41,452 nucleotides of DNA from Ophiobolus disseminans (taxonomy: Eukaryota; Ascomycota; Dothideomycetes; Pleosporales; Phaeosphaeriaceae), in assembly GCA_010093685.1 (NCBI GenBank), contig MU006256.1, positions 1-41,452 on the forward strand, given 5' to 3'. This document shows, piece after piece, positions 21,366 through 31,977 of the stretch. Position numbers and translations under genes: made by a program. Numbering within the stretch: the first letter of the stretch is position 1; each line of letters starts with the position of its first letter. The notes beneath the pieces were generated by a model. That model was not told the DNA's origin. It searched no databases and saw nothing but the letters and a program-made list of their open reading frames with translations.

Positions 21366-22168
21366 ATGGCTCAAGCTTCTGCGTCTACCTGCAAGGCGGC
21401 AGTATGTAGGCTCATACTAGCTGCTCTCAGATCTAATTATGTCATAGGGCAATGACACGACCAGTGTGGTGACGACGGAGTACTCGAATAGTCGGACCTC
21501 TAAGCAATGGAGTCGGGAAAGTCAGCACCATGCTCCAGCTGAGGACGACAAAAACCTTGACTGCTGCTTCGGTTCATTCCCATGGCTCATGTGGTTCTTT
21601 GCGACTACCACACCCAAGAAACGACCCGATCGCCTCAGCTGGGGATGTGCGGGCCCCACTGAGCCCGGTGTTGTGAACAGTCCAACAAACAAGCTCGACC
21701 AGGAGTCGGATACACAAGGACTTTCTTTGACATCGTCGTCGTTGCAGGAAAAAACGGCTCAGTATTGGGACTTTTACGCCGAACGAGCATTACAACGAGC
21801 GTTGCAATCTGAGCAGGAGGACACACCATCACTGATACAGAAACCAGCTCTCCATACACTGAAGACTCCTCAGACTACGACAATCAATGTATCGAATGTC
21901 TCTGTCCCTCCGCGCCGGTTTCCCGACGACTCGCAGCTTGCCACTTCTGAAGATCCACTCTTCCCCAACCTTGACAATGGGGTTGTTGAAAGTAAATGTG
22001 AGTTGGGCCAAACGTTTAACTCTAAGGTATTGCTTCCCTTGCGCATTAGCTACTAAGCTCACAGACTTAGGACGACTGTATTCTAGTAACTACTTCGACA
22101 AAAGTTTTCGTCGGTACCGCTTAGTCGAGGAACATCCTTGTAGCAGCACCTCAATCAGACCACTTTAG
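21366..22168 (+). CDS. Unknown protein, 3 exons, 229 residues
   Basis: Exons are 21366-21401, 21448-21997 and 22065-22168. Introns are 46 nt (GTATGT..TAG) and 67 nt (GTGAGT..CTACTAAG..CAG). The model reads MAQASASTCKAA-GNDTTSVV.. and ends with a Tyr/Arg-rich tail (YLGRLYSSNYFDKSFRRYR). One hydrophobic stretch, CCFGSFPWLMWFFATT near residue 45, could be a membrane anchor or a buried helix. The remainder is polar and Ser/Thr-rich. The first exon is only 12 codons, so the start is less certain than the later junction. No family is recognised. Confidence 0.55.
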
Positions 22169-22642
22169 CAGTGCTCTCCTGGCTTTCAGGCGCACTATGG
22201 CCAACATCAGAACTTGTAGATAGTCTTTTAATGCCATCAACTCTTCGTATCCTCATGATATGCTCCATCGCCAGTGTTCTGCCAATGTTAGTCATTTGCG
22301 AGCACATCACATGCATGCGGTGCTGCGGATGCTTTGCCCTCATACCCACGCCGGCTTTTCGAAATGAGTGACACGGCACGTCATGTGCGCTTGTCGAGAA
22401 CGACTCCGTGCACTGCATGTACTGGACTGGGGCAAGCGACCTCGCCACTAGAACGATGCTGGCGTCTGAGCGCGGCGTGAAGAGCTGCGCTCTCCCTGTT
22501 AATCTCTGTACTGCTGGTAGCTCATCACCTAGACCCTGCACCACAGGAAGTCACACTAGGGAGTCATGCTCTACAACATCTATATGCAAAATCAACCCCA
22601 ATCACCCTCAACCTTACCCGTCAACTCTTTTAACCGACCAGG
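22169..22642. other. Intergenic, no gene seen
   Basis: A 129-codon minus-strand frame crosses most of this stretch but has no protein-like features. I see no splice-supported gene. Confidence 0.45.
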
Positions 22643-22959
22643 ATGGAAAAAACCCAACGTGATGGATGTTCAGAGAGGCTTGGCCCATATTCAGTCTTCA
22701 AACATACTGGAAAAGAAATTCTCCGCGAGAAAGGCATGTACTGCTCGCTTTGTGGAATAGTTCGAGAAGGGCGAATATATAAGTGTGAGGAATGCGGTAA
22801 GACATGGTGCAAAGAGTGCTGGGCGAAGACTGCTGAGCAGGTAAGACTATAATAGTGCCTCAACCAGATCGAAGTTAATAGATATGCTAGGACCGAGGAG
22901 AAGGTGAAGTTATTCCTACTGTGAGACGTCGAAGGACCTGGAATCAAGATGAGGATTAG
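22643..22959 (+). CDS. Small zinc-binding protein, 2 exons, 88 residues
   Basis: Exons are 22643-22840 and 22891-22959, with a 50-nt intron (GTAAGA..TATGCTAG), giving 88 residues. Six cysteines are arranged C34-x2-C37-x10-C48-x2-C51-x4-C56-x2-C59 (CSLCG..YKCEECGKTWCKECW), a treble-clef or B-box/RING-fragment-like zinc cluster. The tail is basic then acidic (VRRRRTWNQDED). The downstream exon adds 22 residues and a stop in the correct frame. Such small proteins may act as adaptors or DNA/RNA-binding cofactors; function is not deducible. It would be missed by pipelines with a 100-residue cutoff. Confidence 0.65.
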
Positions 22960-24510
22960 CTGATTTCGAAATGGATCAAATCTCTCACGTTTCGTTAGCA
23001 AGTCGATATCTGCACCGCTAGGGGTGAAGTGGAATTGATAAGCGCTATTCACCGATACCTCCATGCACGTCAGCAAGTAAGATTTGAAATTTAGTGGAGC
23101 CGAAGTATACGATCTCAAGCTTGCTCAACGTTTCGGTACGCCGCGGACCCGCTTCGGTGCTATCAAATGTGATTGATGTAGGAAGGATGCAGCGTGTACG
23201 TGTCGGCGATTGTCTGACCGTACATCAAAGGCGCTCTGCTTGACGCAAGCTTGGCTTGATTCTTCACCAATCACTCTATAGCCTATTCCATGCCGAGTCC
23301 TTCAAACATTTATGCACTTAGCGTAATGCGCTTTGAATACAGCCGCCAGTTCCACAGGTCGACACTTGACACTCTTAAATCAACATCTTCGCCTTACACA
23401 GAGAAAATACGACAATAGTTCCAGCCAACGACTTCAAGCTCTTGCTGAAGACAATTAAGAACGAAGTTGTATATAAAACATACAAGCGAGAAGCATTGTT
23501 AATGGACATTTTGGACGATAGTGTCATAACCTTCACAATTAGCACCATCGAGTCCATCGTCAGAGCCAACCTACATCTTGAACATCCCATCGTTTCGAGT
23601 CATCTGTGTAGCCACGTGGGCTGGATCACATGATATCCTAGTGTGGCAGGCGCTGCCCTGTAGGCAAGCGCACTTACCTCAGAGCTGAGAGCTCCTGTAC
23701 CAGAATAAGAGAACACACAACAGATAGCAATACAATCGTTGATCACAGCCTCCACCCGACACTGCTCACGCAGTTACAATCTGGCTATCCATGAGGGTTA
23801 CGAATGTGTCCAAATCGTGGCTCCGCATGGCACTTTGGAAAGATCGAAGTTCCTATATCTAGCTGAGGGTAATGGATACATCACTGGCACAGCAATCATC
23901 AATCCTAGCTACAACACTCTCCTAGAGGTCGAGCTTGTAACATATAGTGAATTTTTGGAGCAGATGAAAGGTACAGGACACCACCCGTTGCACTGTTAAT
24001 ATACACACTAGCAATTCGATTCCAGTCCAGTATTCGTATATCCCCAGAGATACCAAAAGGCAGTTAGCAATGTGACCTTGCTGCACAAGCGACATGTATT
24101 TAGTCAAGCTGAGTTACTACTTATTGTCTGTTCATGCATCGTACACCAATTCAATCACTATTGCACGACCTATTTCACCCTTGTATGTATCTCCACGTGG
24201 TGCTTGAATTGGTCACGGGCATCTGGTAGTTGAATAAACATGGGGCCCGGTATTGGTCTGCGCTTTGACGAAGCACCTAGGATAATAACGGTTGCAGATA
24301 AGATAGGCCCCTTCCTTCCGCCTCAACTTTTCCTCTCTAACTACATATACAGGATACTTGCTATTACTGCTGAGACTTCCCTGCAAAGCCAAACGCGCCC
24401 TCTTTCACTATCACTTCATGTTATGCATATTGTTCCTTATCAACAAGCGTCTACCAGCTCCTGCTCAATTTCCTAGATTAAAGTCAGCGCAGTTACCAGC
24501 GAGCACCGCA
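22960..24510. other. Region of fragmentary frames
   Basis: Apart from the candidate at 23380-23999, nothing convincing is seen. After 24000 there are only short frames up to the 3' end of the JmjC gene. Confidence 0.4.
23380..23999 (+). CDS. Fragmentary unknown gene (low confidence)
   Basis: Two protein-like pieces lie in order on the plus strand. About 23380-23633 contains FKLLLKTIKNEVVYKTYKRE and SVITFTISTIESIVRANLHL. About 23720-23999 contains HEGYECVQIVAPHGTLE, KFLYLAEGNGYITG and EVELVTYSEFLEQM, with a stop at 23997-23999. I could not find a consensus intron linking them nor a start codon, so this may be a decayed gene. No family is recognised. Confidence 0.3.
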
Positions 24511-27339
24511 TTAACTTGCCGTCTTAAGAACAAAGAACCTAGCGACAGCCTCCTCGCCGCCAAGCTCGTCGGACCTACCGAGACTCAGCTGCTCAGAGAC
24601 AAGCTGCGCAACTGCTTCAACATAAGCTCGCACTGATGGCTGCAAGTCCTCATTCGTGGTATTAGGAAACCTCAGCTGGGCGAGCACGACCTCCATCCAC
24701 GACTCTATGCGTGACCACCGCAAGACGTGACCGCCCACAAGCAGCGTCTGGTGCTGTTTGAGTCTGAACACAAAGTGAATCGTGCCAGCCTCAAAATATA
24801 CTGTCTGGCCTGGACGAAGAACCACATATCTCAGTTGCCCACCTGTAAACCCATTCGGATTATTACTCCAGCTAGCTATCTCTTCCCTTGATGGATGCGA
24901 TATCCAGCCAAACCCGAGCAGCCCTTCTTGAACAGTTAGCCATGTGGCCTTTCCGCAGCTGTCTTGATGAGTTAAGGTATGAGCACCGCCTTGCGCGAGC
25001 AGCACCCAGTCCTCGTCGTCCTTCCATTTGTTCCATTCCGTAACCTGCGCAGTGCATCGCTCTGCTGTCGCTCCTTCGAGGATTGTGTCGCGAACACGAC
25101 TGAGCAACTGACAGTCCTCACCTGTGAGGAAGTCTGGCAGTATGGAGCGTGGAAGCGGGTTGCGCAGATCAAGCACGTTGAGAGGGTCGTCACTGCCTTT
25201 GTTTTCAGCAAACGTATCATAAATGTCTCCGAGCCGCATCGCAACACACGACGGTTGCTTGAGGTCTAGTGAAGGCTTCTGCACGGAGACGGTCCTGTTG
25301 GGGTTCCCCATCCGTCGAAATAGCTGTTCTACAGGTCGGCCTTTGCGTTGGTCCCACTTGAAATGTTGCTGGTCTTCAGTGATGATTGGCCCGTGAAGCG
25401 CGACTCTAGACTCCAGCAGGCTTCTCGCTTCTTCGCCAGTCAGAAAATGAACTTCCTGTTCACTGTCATCGCCTATCGTAGCTGGCTGACTCGCTCTGCT
25501 TAGGAGAGAGTGCATGACCCGATTGTTCAGCTCTCCCCAGGTCCTTGGTGCTTGCTTCTGTGTCGTCCGCTGTGTCAACTGGGCCATCACATGCTGTCGA
25601 AAGAAGGCGTGGCCCTTAGTATCATGAACTGGACGCAAGTCACTTTCTGGTTCCGGAACCGGAAAGAAGACGACACTTAGACCATCTCCTTTCACCGCTT
25701 TTGTGGATCCTATGCCAGCACTAGAACCTACCTCAGGCAGCGATAAACGACGCGGTTTCTTTACGATAGGCTCAGGATTGTCCCAATCGCCAGGAGTTGG
25801 ACGCTTTTGTGTCAGAAAAGATGTGGCATCCTTAGACCTCCGGTAGCTTAGCACGCCTTTTGTTGCCCACGTAGCGTACATCTTGAGGTGTTTCCAGCAG
25901 AGCCACTCTTGTTGCGTCTCGTATTCGGCGGCCGTCTCTGTGTTTACAGTGCCGTTGGTCTGTTGCATACACTCAATGGTGAAGAGGAAGCCGTGATCTA
26001 CCTTGTCAGAACAGGAGCAGCTGCTCGCGAACTCGGACTCTTGAGGAGCGTTCATCTTCTTACGCCGAGCTAGAGATTTGCTAGTGCTTGACTTAGAACT
26101 TCCTGTCCGTGGAGGAGGGAAAGCGTAGGATGTGCTAGGGTTCGAGTGAAGCCTATTTGAAGTCCGCAACGAAGCTCTGATAGCATTAGGTTGGGGTGTT
26201 GCGCCAATGTTTGCGGATGTTTGAGACGAACGCAACGGAGGAATTGAAGGTCGATACTCGTCAGCGATGCAGGGTGAAGCCGATTGCTCAGAGGCTGGTG
26301 AGGTGATCGGCGTAGCTCCGAGCGATGAGAGCGGCGAGCTGCAGATGCTACGATTCAGGGCTTGATTTTCAGGAGACACGGACGAAGGTGGGGAGGTTGA
26401 GCTGCTTGTAACGACTCTTAGAGACGGGGTCGTCATGGCAGAAGAAATTGCGCCCTCTTCTGCACCATGATTGGACGGTGGGCACTCGTTCATTGCACCC
26501 TGTGCATTGGTGTGTGTGGTAGGCTGAAGCTGACTTGCAAAGTCTACTGGCACGATGAGCCCATACTGATCGAACGCATAACCGACAGGCAGGTCAGGGA
26601 CAGAGACGGGCACATACTTGAGAACACATGTCGTACGCCCTGTCTTCTTGAAGTCAGTCTTCTCAGACCAGGTCTTAAGTTGTGCCAAGTCGCTTGAGTT
26701 GATAGGGTTGACGGAAGTCTTCAGAGACTGGCCGTTGGTGATCCGACTCAGTAACAGCTGGTTTAGCTTGACCGACGCCTCCTCCCAGCTGGGAATGCGA
26801 GAAGCAGCAGTGCCCAGCACCTTGCAGAACTTCCAGCCCATCGACGCCCATTGATAATGTTGGACCTTCTCAATGCCCCAGTATCCGCTTGTCTTGGTTA
26901 GAGGAGGGAGGCACAGCTTCCTGACCTCGATTCCAGACTCGGCTATGCCAATAAACCGCTCCCACTGTTTTGTATCTATGGCACTAGCATCGCTGCTGTC
27001 GGTTTCGGTGCCAGGACCTCTCTGTGTCTCCGCTTCGATACCGGGTCGTTCTAACCAAGACTGCTTCTTCTCTCTGTACTGTTGGCACTCGTCCACCATA
27101 ACCCTTTCTGCGCACACAAAGAGCCACTCCAGCTCTGCATGCTGCTCGAGGAGCTCGTCTCGCAATGCTACACACGCTTGTAGTTTGTCGGCGTCATTGT
27201 CGATCGATTGCAGACGCGCTCGGAAGGCCTCGATGTTTGCGCGAATTGGGTCGACTTTGGGAGCAATATCGCTGCGAAGGGTTAGTGTTCAGTATATACA
27301 GAAAGGATGTTGTCTCCACCTCTGATCGGAAGGCTCCAT
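24511..27339 (-). CDS. JmjC-domain protein, 926 residues
   Basis: Exons are 27339-27320 (MEPSDQ..) and 27271-24511, joined by a 48-nt intron (GTGGAG..CACTAAC..GCAG), giving 926 residues. The C-terminal part (about 700-885) is a JmjC 2OG/Fe(II) oxygenase-like domain: H775-x-D777 in LTHQDSCGKATWLTVQEG, and the distal His839 in YFEAGTIHFVFRL, all three iron ligands present. The LHF/GFGWIS and GGHVLRW segments are typical of a fungal JmjC group. The N-terminal third includes a Trp-rich helical region. Residues about 250-400 are Ser/Pro-rich and disordered, with SLARRKK-type basic patches suggesting a nuclear protein. No PHD or Tudor reader is visible. Many JmjC proteins demethylate histone lysines, but this group is uncharacterised, so substrate is open. 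It is the longest intact coding block here without an internal intron. Confidence 0.88.
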
Positions 27340-27996
27340 TGCGATATTGCGAGCCGGGCTGTCTGAAGACGAGGTTGCGGAGAGACGTGCAGGTTGAGCG
27401 TCAAGTCTGGCTGGAGCTAAAGCGCAGTACGCCTAGTCACGCGATCGAGCAGGCTGAGCGAGAGGTTCTGAACTGAACCCACTTTTGATTGGCTGTTAGC
27501 GAAGCTGATGTAGGTCCTATTAATAGTTCCTGGCTTGGAGCACTGCTACTGTTATTAAAGTTACGCGTTCTTAGCATGGTAAGCGCATGTTGTACACTAT
27601 GTAGCAAGGTTAACATGAAGTGCTTACAGTAAGGAGAAACGCGGGTGGTTTTCTGGGCGTACACGCGGACGCAGAAAAACCCCCGCACACCAAGTACCTT
27701 GGCGCATCCCAACACCACTAAGTTATCATAAGAACAACGATGCAACAGCCCTTGAAGCTAGGTGAGTCAATCTTGATGCGGCTGCTCGCTTAGCTGTACA
27801 TGCATATACACAGAGTTAATTTTTTGGAGCGCTTTAAGCGCAGTTTCTCATCACCATCCCGTCATTGACCATCCATATCGATGCAGTCGTGCAGCCTTTG
27901 AGGCAACGCTGCTTTGAACACGCTTGTTGATGAACTTCTGATCGATTTTATCCCATCCTCCAAGCGCGACCTCACGAGTATTGCCCTCATCCCAGA

Positions 27997-28042
27997 TTAT
28001 TCTGCAACGTTTTCCGCTCCTACTTAAGTAGCTCCTTCGACA
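27997..28042 (+). repeat. 46-bp dispersed repeat, copy A
   Basis: TTATTCTGCAACGTTTTCCG followed by CTCCTACTTAAG, one variable base and AGCTCCTTCGACA matches 36174-36219 at all but one position. Flanks are not obviously alike, although both neighbourhoods hold GC-rich GCGACGCTCATC-type strings. Confidence 0.9.
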
Positions 28043-28069
28043 ATTATAAGCCCAGCGTTTCGTACTGCA

Positions 28070-28087
28070 CCTACGCGTACGCGTAGG
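28070..28087. repeat. 18-bp perfect palindrome
   Basis: CCTACGCGTACGCGTAGG is a perfect palindrome with no loop. It lies 28 bp after the 46-bp repeat. It could be a binding site for a dimeric regulator or chance; there is no direct evidence. Confidence 0.8.
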
Positions 28088-28885
28088 AGTTTCTCAGCCA
28101 CGAAGCTGCGCTCGTTTATCCTCCACCTCAACCACGTCGGTGCCTGCTCTCTCGTGAGCCACGACCGCGACGCGTCGTTCGACAGAGCCGCACGCAGAGC
28201 CGCCCGCCCGAAGCGTCGTCCGATAAGCCTCTCTCGGGAGCCGCGACGCTCATCTCTCGCAGCGGAAGCGCACTTGGATGGTATAAGAATCAGAATTTTC
28301 GCTCGTGTGGTATAAGAACCAGAGACTTTACGCCAAGGTTACACATAGTTCAAGAGGAGGATTATCACACTCAAGGATGGCAGGCGCTCCGCCAGAGGCC
28401 TGCCGTGACAGGAGAAACCTACCGCTCAATGTTCAGGGAGCTTGGGGGTGGCATGAAGCCCACCTCACCGACACTCTGAGAGCTTGGGGTGGCACAACGA
28501 CAAGCAACAAGCGCAGGGCAGACCCTTTGTAAGAAGCTTGCCGCCGCGCCTGTTGAAGCCCACCCACAGAGGGTGGCACTGCACGACTCCTGACGTCAGG
28601 ACGCGGTTTCGTCGTCACAAGTGGTGTCATCAAAAGTGGTTTCGTCACCCTAAGTGGTTCTGTTTGGAAGACAACGGTATCGCGGCGTTCCAAACTACTA
28701 GAGCAAGCAGCAGAATATTGAGATTCGAAAACTATGGAATTGTACCAGTCTTAAAGTTGACAGAACCCGCCAGGCAGTGCGGAGATCTAAATCTAGACTT
28801 TACTCACTATCAGCTTTTCAAAGAGTCGTCCTTTGAATTGCTCACCACACTATTCTAAATCACTATCTTATGTAACCAAATTCCC

Positions 28886-29652
28886 TTATGAAAAGCTGCG
28901 TGGCCAACCAAGCGCATATGTGCCATCTCGTTTGAAGTGTGCATCCTCCTCAGGAACATCTAATCTGCACGTTGGGCATACCCTCCTCTCGTTCTCCTCA
29001 AACCACCTTGTGATGTGAGAAGTGCAAAATGGATGGCCTACAGTGTAAGCATAGCTCTCGTACGAGTATTGCTGTTACTTACCACAAGGAAGGTACACGT
29101 GTTTATAACTCGAGGAGCCTTCTAGGCTGCAGATGAAACATGCAGTACCGTAACACTCTACAGCTCCTGGAAATTGCGGGTGACCTTCTCTCTGGCATTT
29201 GAATATGTTGATTGAGGAAGCAGGCGGGTTTATGTTGTTGATGACTGAAGCATTGACTAGATCAAGGGCAGCACAGCCAAGAGTACTCTTAAGACGGTTG
29301 AGTCTATCTAGAATTGGCTGAACGACACATCGACCGCAGTAAAGCTTAAAAGGTTAGCAAATGTACTCTCTTTAGTAGGGAATATCTCTAGATAACACTT
29401 ACGCAACTGCAGAAAGGAACAAAGTATATCTTGCTATCTGCCTCTAGTGTCTTCTTGCATCCAGAGCAGGAGAAGGACAACTCGGGCTGGTGGCTTAGGT
29501 CTGTGATAAAAGTTACCAACAATGGCGCTATGATAAAGCGTGGGGTTCGTACCTAGCCGCCTTCTTTTAGACCTCCGGGGTACTAACTCTGTAATAGGGC
29601 GCGCTCTCAAGTCAGAGTCAGAGTCAGAGGAGATATATTCGACGTCTTCCAT
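28886..29652 (-). CDS. RING-finger protein, 4 exons, 203 residues
   Basis: Exons are 29652-29553, 29500-29403, 29344-29083 and 29037-28886; introns are 52, 58 and 45 nt with GTACG/GTAAGT donors. Phases agree and give 203 residues. The C-terminal RING is C135-x2-C138-x14-C153-x-H155-x2-C158-x2-H161-x12-C174-x2-C177, including LPCGHPFCTSHITRWF and VCPTCR. A second cysteine cluster precedes it (C45, C48, C64, C66, C69, C72). The N-terminus is acidic, with a SSDSDSD stretch followed by a basic RRSKRRR patch (likely nuclear). RING proteins are usually E3 ubiquitin or SUMO ligases; the Trp165 after the sixth ligand fits an E2-binding surface. The order Cys-His-Cys-His for ligands 3-6 is a variant of the common types. 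No single long frame reveals this gene. Confidence 0.85.
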
Positions 29653-29974
29653 ATCGATGGACGTTGTTCTCAGGAGAGGTGAAAGTGCAGGAAATGCGGA
29701 TGCCAGCGAGAGGAGCAGGGTTGTCAATGTCGAAACGTCGAGTGCTCGCGCTCCCTTTCTCAAAATTGACAATTACAGACAGTAAGAAAAGAAGGTATTG
29801 CTGCTGGTGTGTCGAGAAGACTAAAGTCAGCCTGCAGCAGCTTATATACTCGCTCCTATGCTCAGCGGCGCCGAAAAGAAGGTTTCCCCCAGCTGCCCTT
29901 CACGTCACCGCCTGCAGGCCTTGATGTCGCCTCCGCCAATCGTCTCTCCCTCGTCCGCTGCGCATAAAAGGCTG
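29653..29974. other. 5' flank of the RING gene, no gene seen
   Basis: Probably promoter DNA of the minus-strand RING gene. A CATAAAAGG string near 29963 could be a TATA-like element for a plus-strand transcript into the duplication that follows. Confidence 0.4.
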
Positions 29975-30853
29975 CAGCGCTATCATCCCGAGCTAAGCCT
30001 CGTTGCAGTCACACTACTAAGATCCTGCCACCACCTACGGTCTCGAGAGCGTGGCAGTATGCATGTCATTGCAGATGGAGTCACGCGCGGTCATGCTTGG
30101 CCGTTCTGAGCGTAGGCTTTACGACCACAGGTCGGCTAGCGGATCCTACAACAGCTCGAGAGAGTTAATGAGCTGAAGTCTGCCTTGCGTAACGCAGTCG
30201 CTATGCAGCTGGAGTCGACGAAACGACATGCTAGCGCGAATCGTCATGGAGGGTATCACCCGGCGCATTGATGCGTCCCGCTGCATATCCACACTCCAGC
30301 GCGGGTTGCTCTCTGTTTCACGACGATCGGTATGCGACGTGGCCGTGCAATCATGACCCGGACTCTCAGGTCTCTTGTCGGAAGCTCTCCCAGGGTGTCA
30401 TACACGATGAGCGCAGCGCCTTCATCCCAAGCCGAGCCTTGTCGCTGTCACACTACCAGGATCCTGCCACAGCCCACGGTCTCGAGAGCATGGTGGCATG
30501 CATGTCGCCGTTGTAGATGGAACTATGCGTCATGCCTGCCCGTTCTGAGCGGAAGCTTTACGACCACGAGGCAGCCAGCAGATCCCACAATAGCGAGAGA
30601 GAGAGTAAAAAGACCGAAGTCCACCTTGCGTGACGCAGTCAGTAGGCAGCTGGAGCGACGAAAGGACTTGCTGGCGCGGATCTTCGTGGATAGTCTCACC
30701 CGGCGTTAATGCCGTCGATGCGTCCCGCCGCATATCCTCGTTCCAGCATGGGCTGGTGTATGTTGCATGACAATCGATGCACGGCGAGGGCGCGCAATCA
30801 TGCCCTCGCTTTCCTAGTCTCTTGTCTGAAGCTCTTCCAAAGTGTCATACACG
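29975..30853. repeat. Tandem duplication, ~440-bp unit, two copies
   Basis: Unit 1 (about 29975-30409) and unit 2 (about 30414-30853) share long blocks in the same order. Examples are GGTCTCGAGAGC, CCGTTCTGAGCG, TTTACGACCAC, CACCCGGCG, GATGCGTCCCGC and GTGTCATACACG. Offset grows from 439 to 447 bp through indels. By eye identity is around 80%. In unit 2 a plus-strand frame reads STLRDAVSRQLERRKDLLARIF; unit 1 holds a broken equivalent. This suggests a decayed coding element, but no family is recognised. Confidence 0.85.
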
Positions 30854-31977
30854 TCCCTAGATCGTTAGCGCACTGTGGTAAGCGACGTGAAGCATAGGAG
30901 GTCTCAACGTAGGCGGTCGATGTGACGTCGTCTTGTCTGTGCACTTCTCTGTGCATCATTGGTATGACACCGTGAGCGCGGCGGCACAGCGATGGAGTTA
31001 CAGATGTTTTCGGAGTGCGCAAGCGACTGAGCAATTTGCAGGGATAGGATGAGTACGCGATATCTTTCGAGGAGAGATGGCCCATTATAGCCACAGATTG
31101 CGTAACGCCAGAGCCTAGTGTTAAATCTACATCCCTGTCTGCATAGCTCTTGACAGAAACCAGGCAAGTGTGGTTAGTGATGCTGATGACCTTCCTGATT
31201 TGTAAAAGTAAGTCCGGCGTGACCGCCCAGCAGGCTTGCTGCGACACGGATGTTGAGGCCTCCAAGACAAGACATTCATTTCAAAACCTTCTCGAGTCGT
31301 GTGAAGGCGCTGGCGATAGCATGACAGCAACACGAAAAGAGATTAAGCCATGGCTAGTCAGCGGGGCCTGCTTCGTTCAGGCGTTCAATCCACCGTGGAA
31401 GGTCGAGAGCAAACGCAGGCGAAGCCAGAAGCTTGTGGTGGGAGCGTTCTACACTAGTAAGTGCTGTTCAGGTGGAGCAGCACGACTCAACACGCTATGG
31501 GGAAGTCAGCATGCTGGCAGGATAAGAGTCGGAATTGAGAGGAGATCACGATAGAAGCACGTCGAACAAGCCAATGATAGAGGCGGTGTAATTGGGGAGA
31601 GGTTAATCTTGAACCAGTCTATGTGGAAGGAGATAGATTTAGGTGTGGTCTGTGTGCCCATCATGGCACGTGCAGTACCATGCAACTACCGTCCCGCCCG
31701 GCCGTCTCGGAACTATTCCCGGCTACCAGGACAGGGGTCGACCGCGCCCTGAGCGTCGAAGATCAGAACCCGCCGTTCAAATCATTCAGTTGCCAAAGCC
31801 ATGAACCTCCACAATGACTTACGGATTGCCCTGGCTTACTAGCCCCTATGTGTCGCTGTTTGCTGTAAGAGTCGACCGTACTGTACGTAACCGGATAGCG
31901 ATTGGCCCCACAAAGTGACGGTCGATGCGAGCTAAGGAGAACGGGAGACAGGACAATAGCTGTGTAGCAGCGCAGCT
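30854..31977. other. No convincing gene
   Basis: Opposing frames of 134 codons (plus, 31150-31554) and 155 codons (minus, 31265-30798) overlap each other. Neither has a recognisable domain or splice support. At most one is real. Confidence 0.4.

Larger units (their letters stand above)
27340..28885. other. Intergenic region, no gene seen
   Basis: About 1.5 kb with no supported gene. It contains the 46-bp dispersed repeat (27997-28042), an 18-bp palindrome (28070-28087) and GC-rich DNA at 28100-28260. Around 28270-28320 a TGGTATAAGAAYCAG motif occurs twice. Partly repeated GAGCTTGGGGGTGGC/CCCACC strings lie at 28430-28580. It may be a remnant of a mobile element. Confidence 0.5.

Noticed and set aside
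22155..22544. 129-codon minus-strand frame
   Set aside because: It overlaps the 3' end of the spliced gene 21366-22168 and has no recognisable features.
24979..27325. Plus-strand frames of 60-150 codons
   Set aside because: Antisense shadows of the JmjC gene.
28484..28858. 124-codon plus-strand frame
   Set aside because: It spans short imperfect DNA repeats (GTGGTTTCGTCA-like) that explain its Trp/His-rich codons, and it lacks homology.
30798..31265. 155-codon minus-strand frame
   Set aside because: It overlaps a 134-codon opposite frame and partly the tandem duplication; no domain or splice signal chooses between them.
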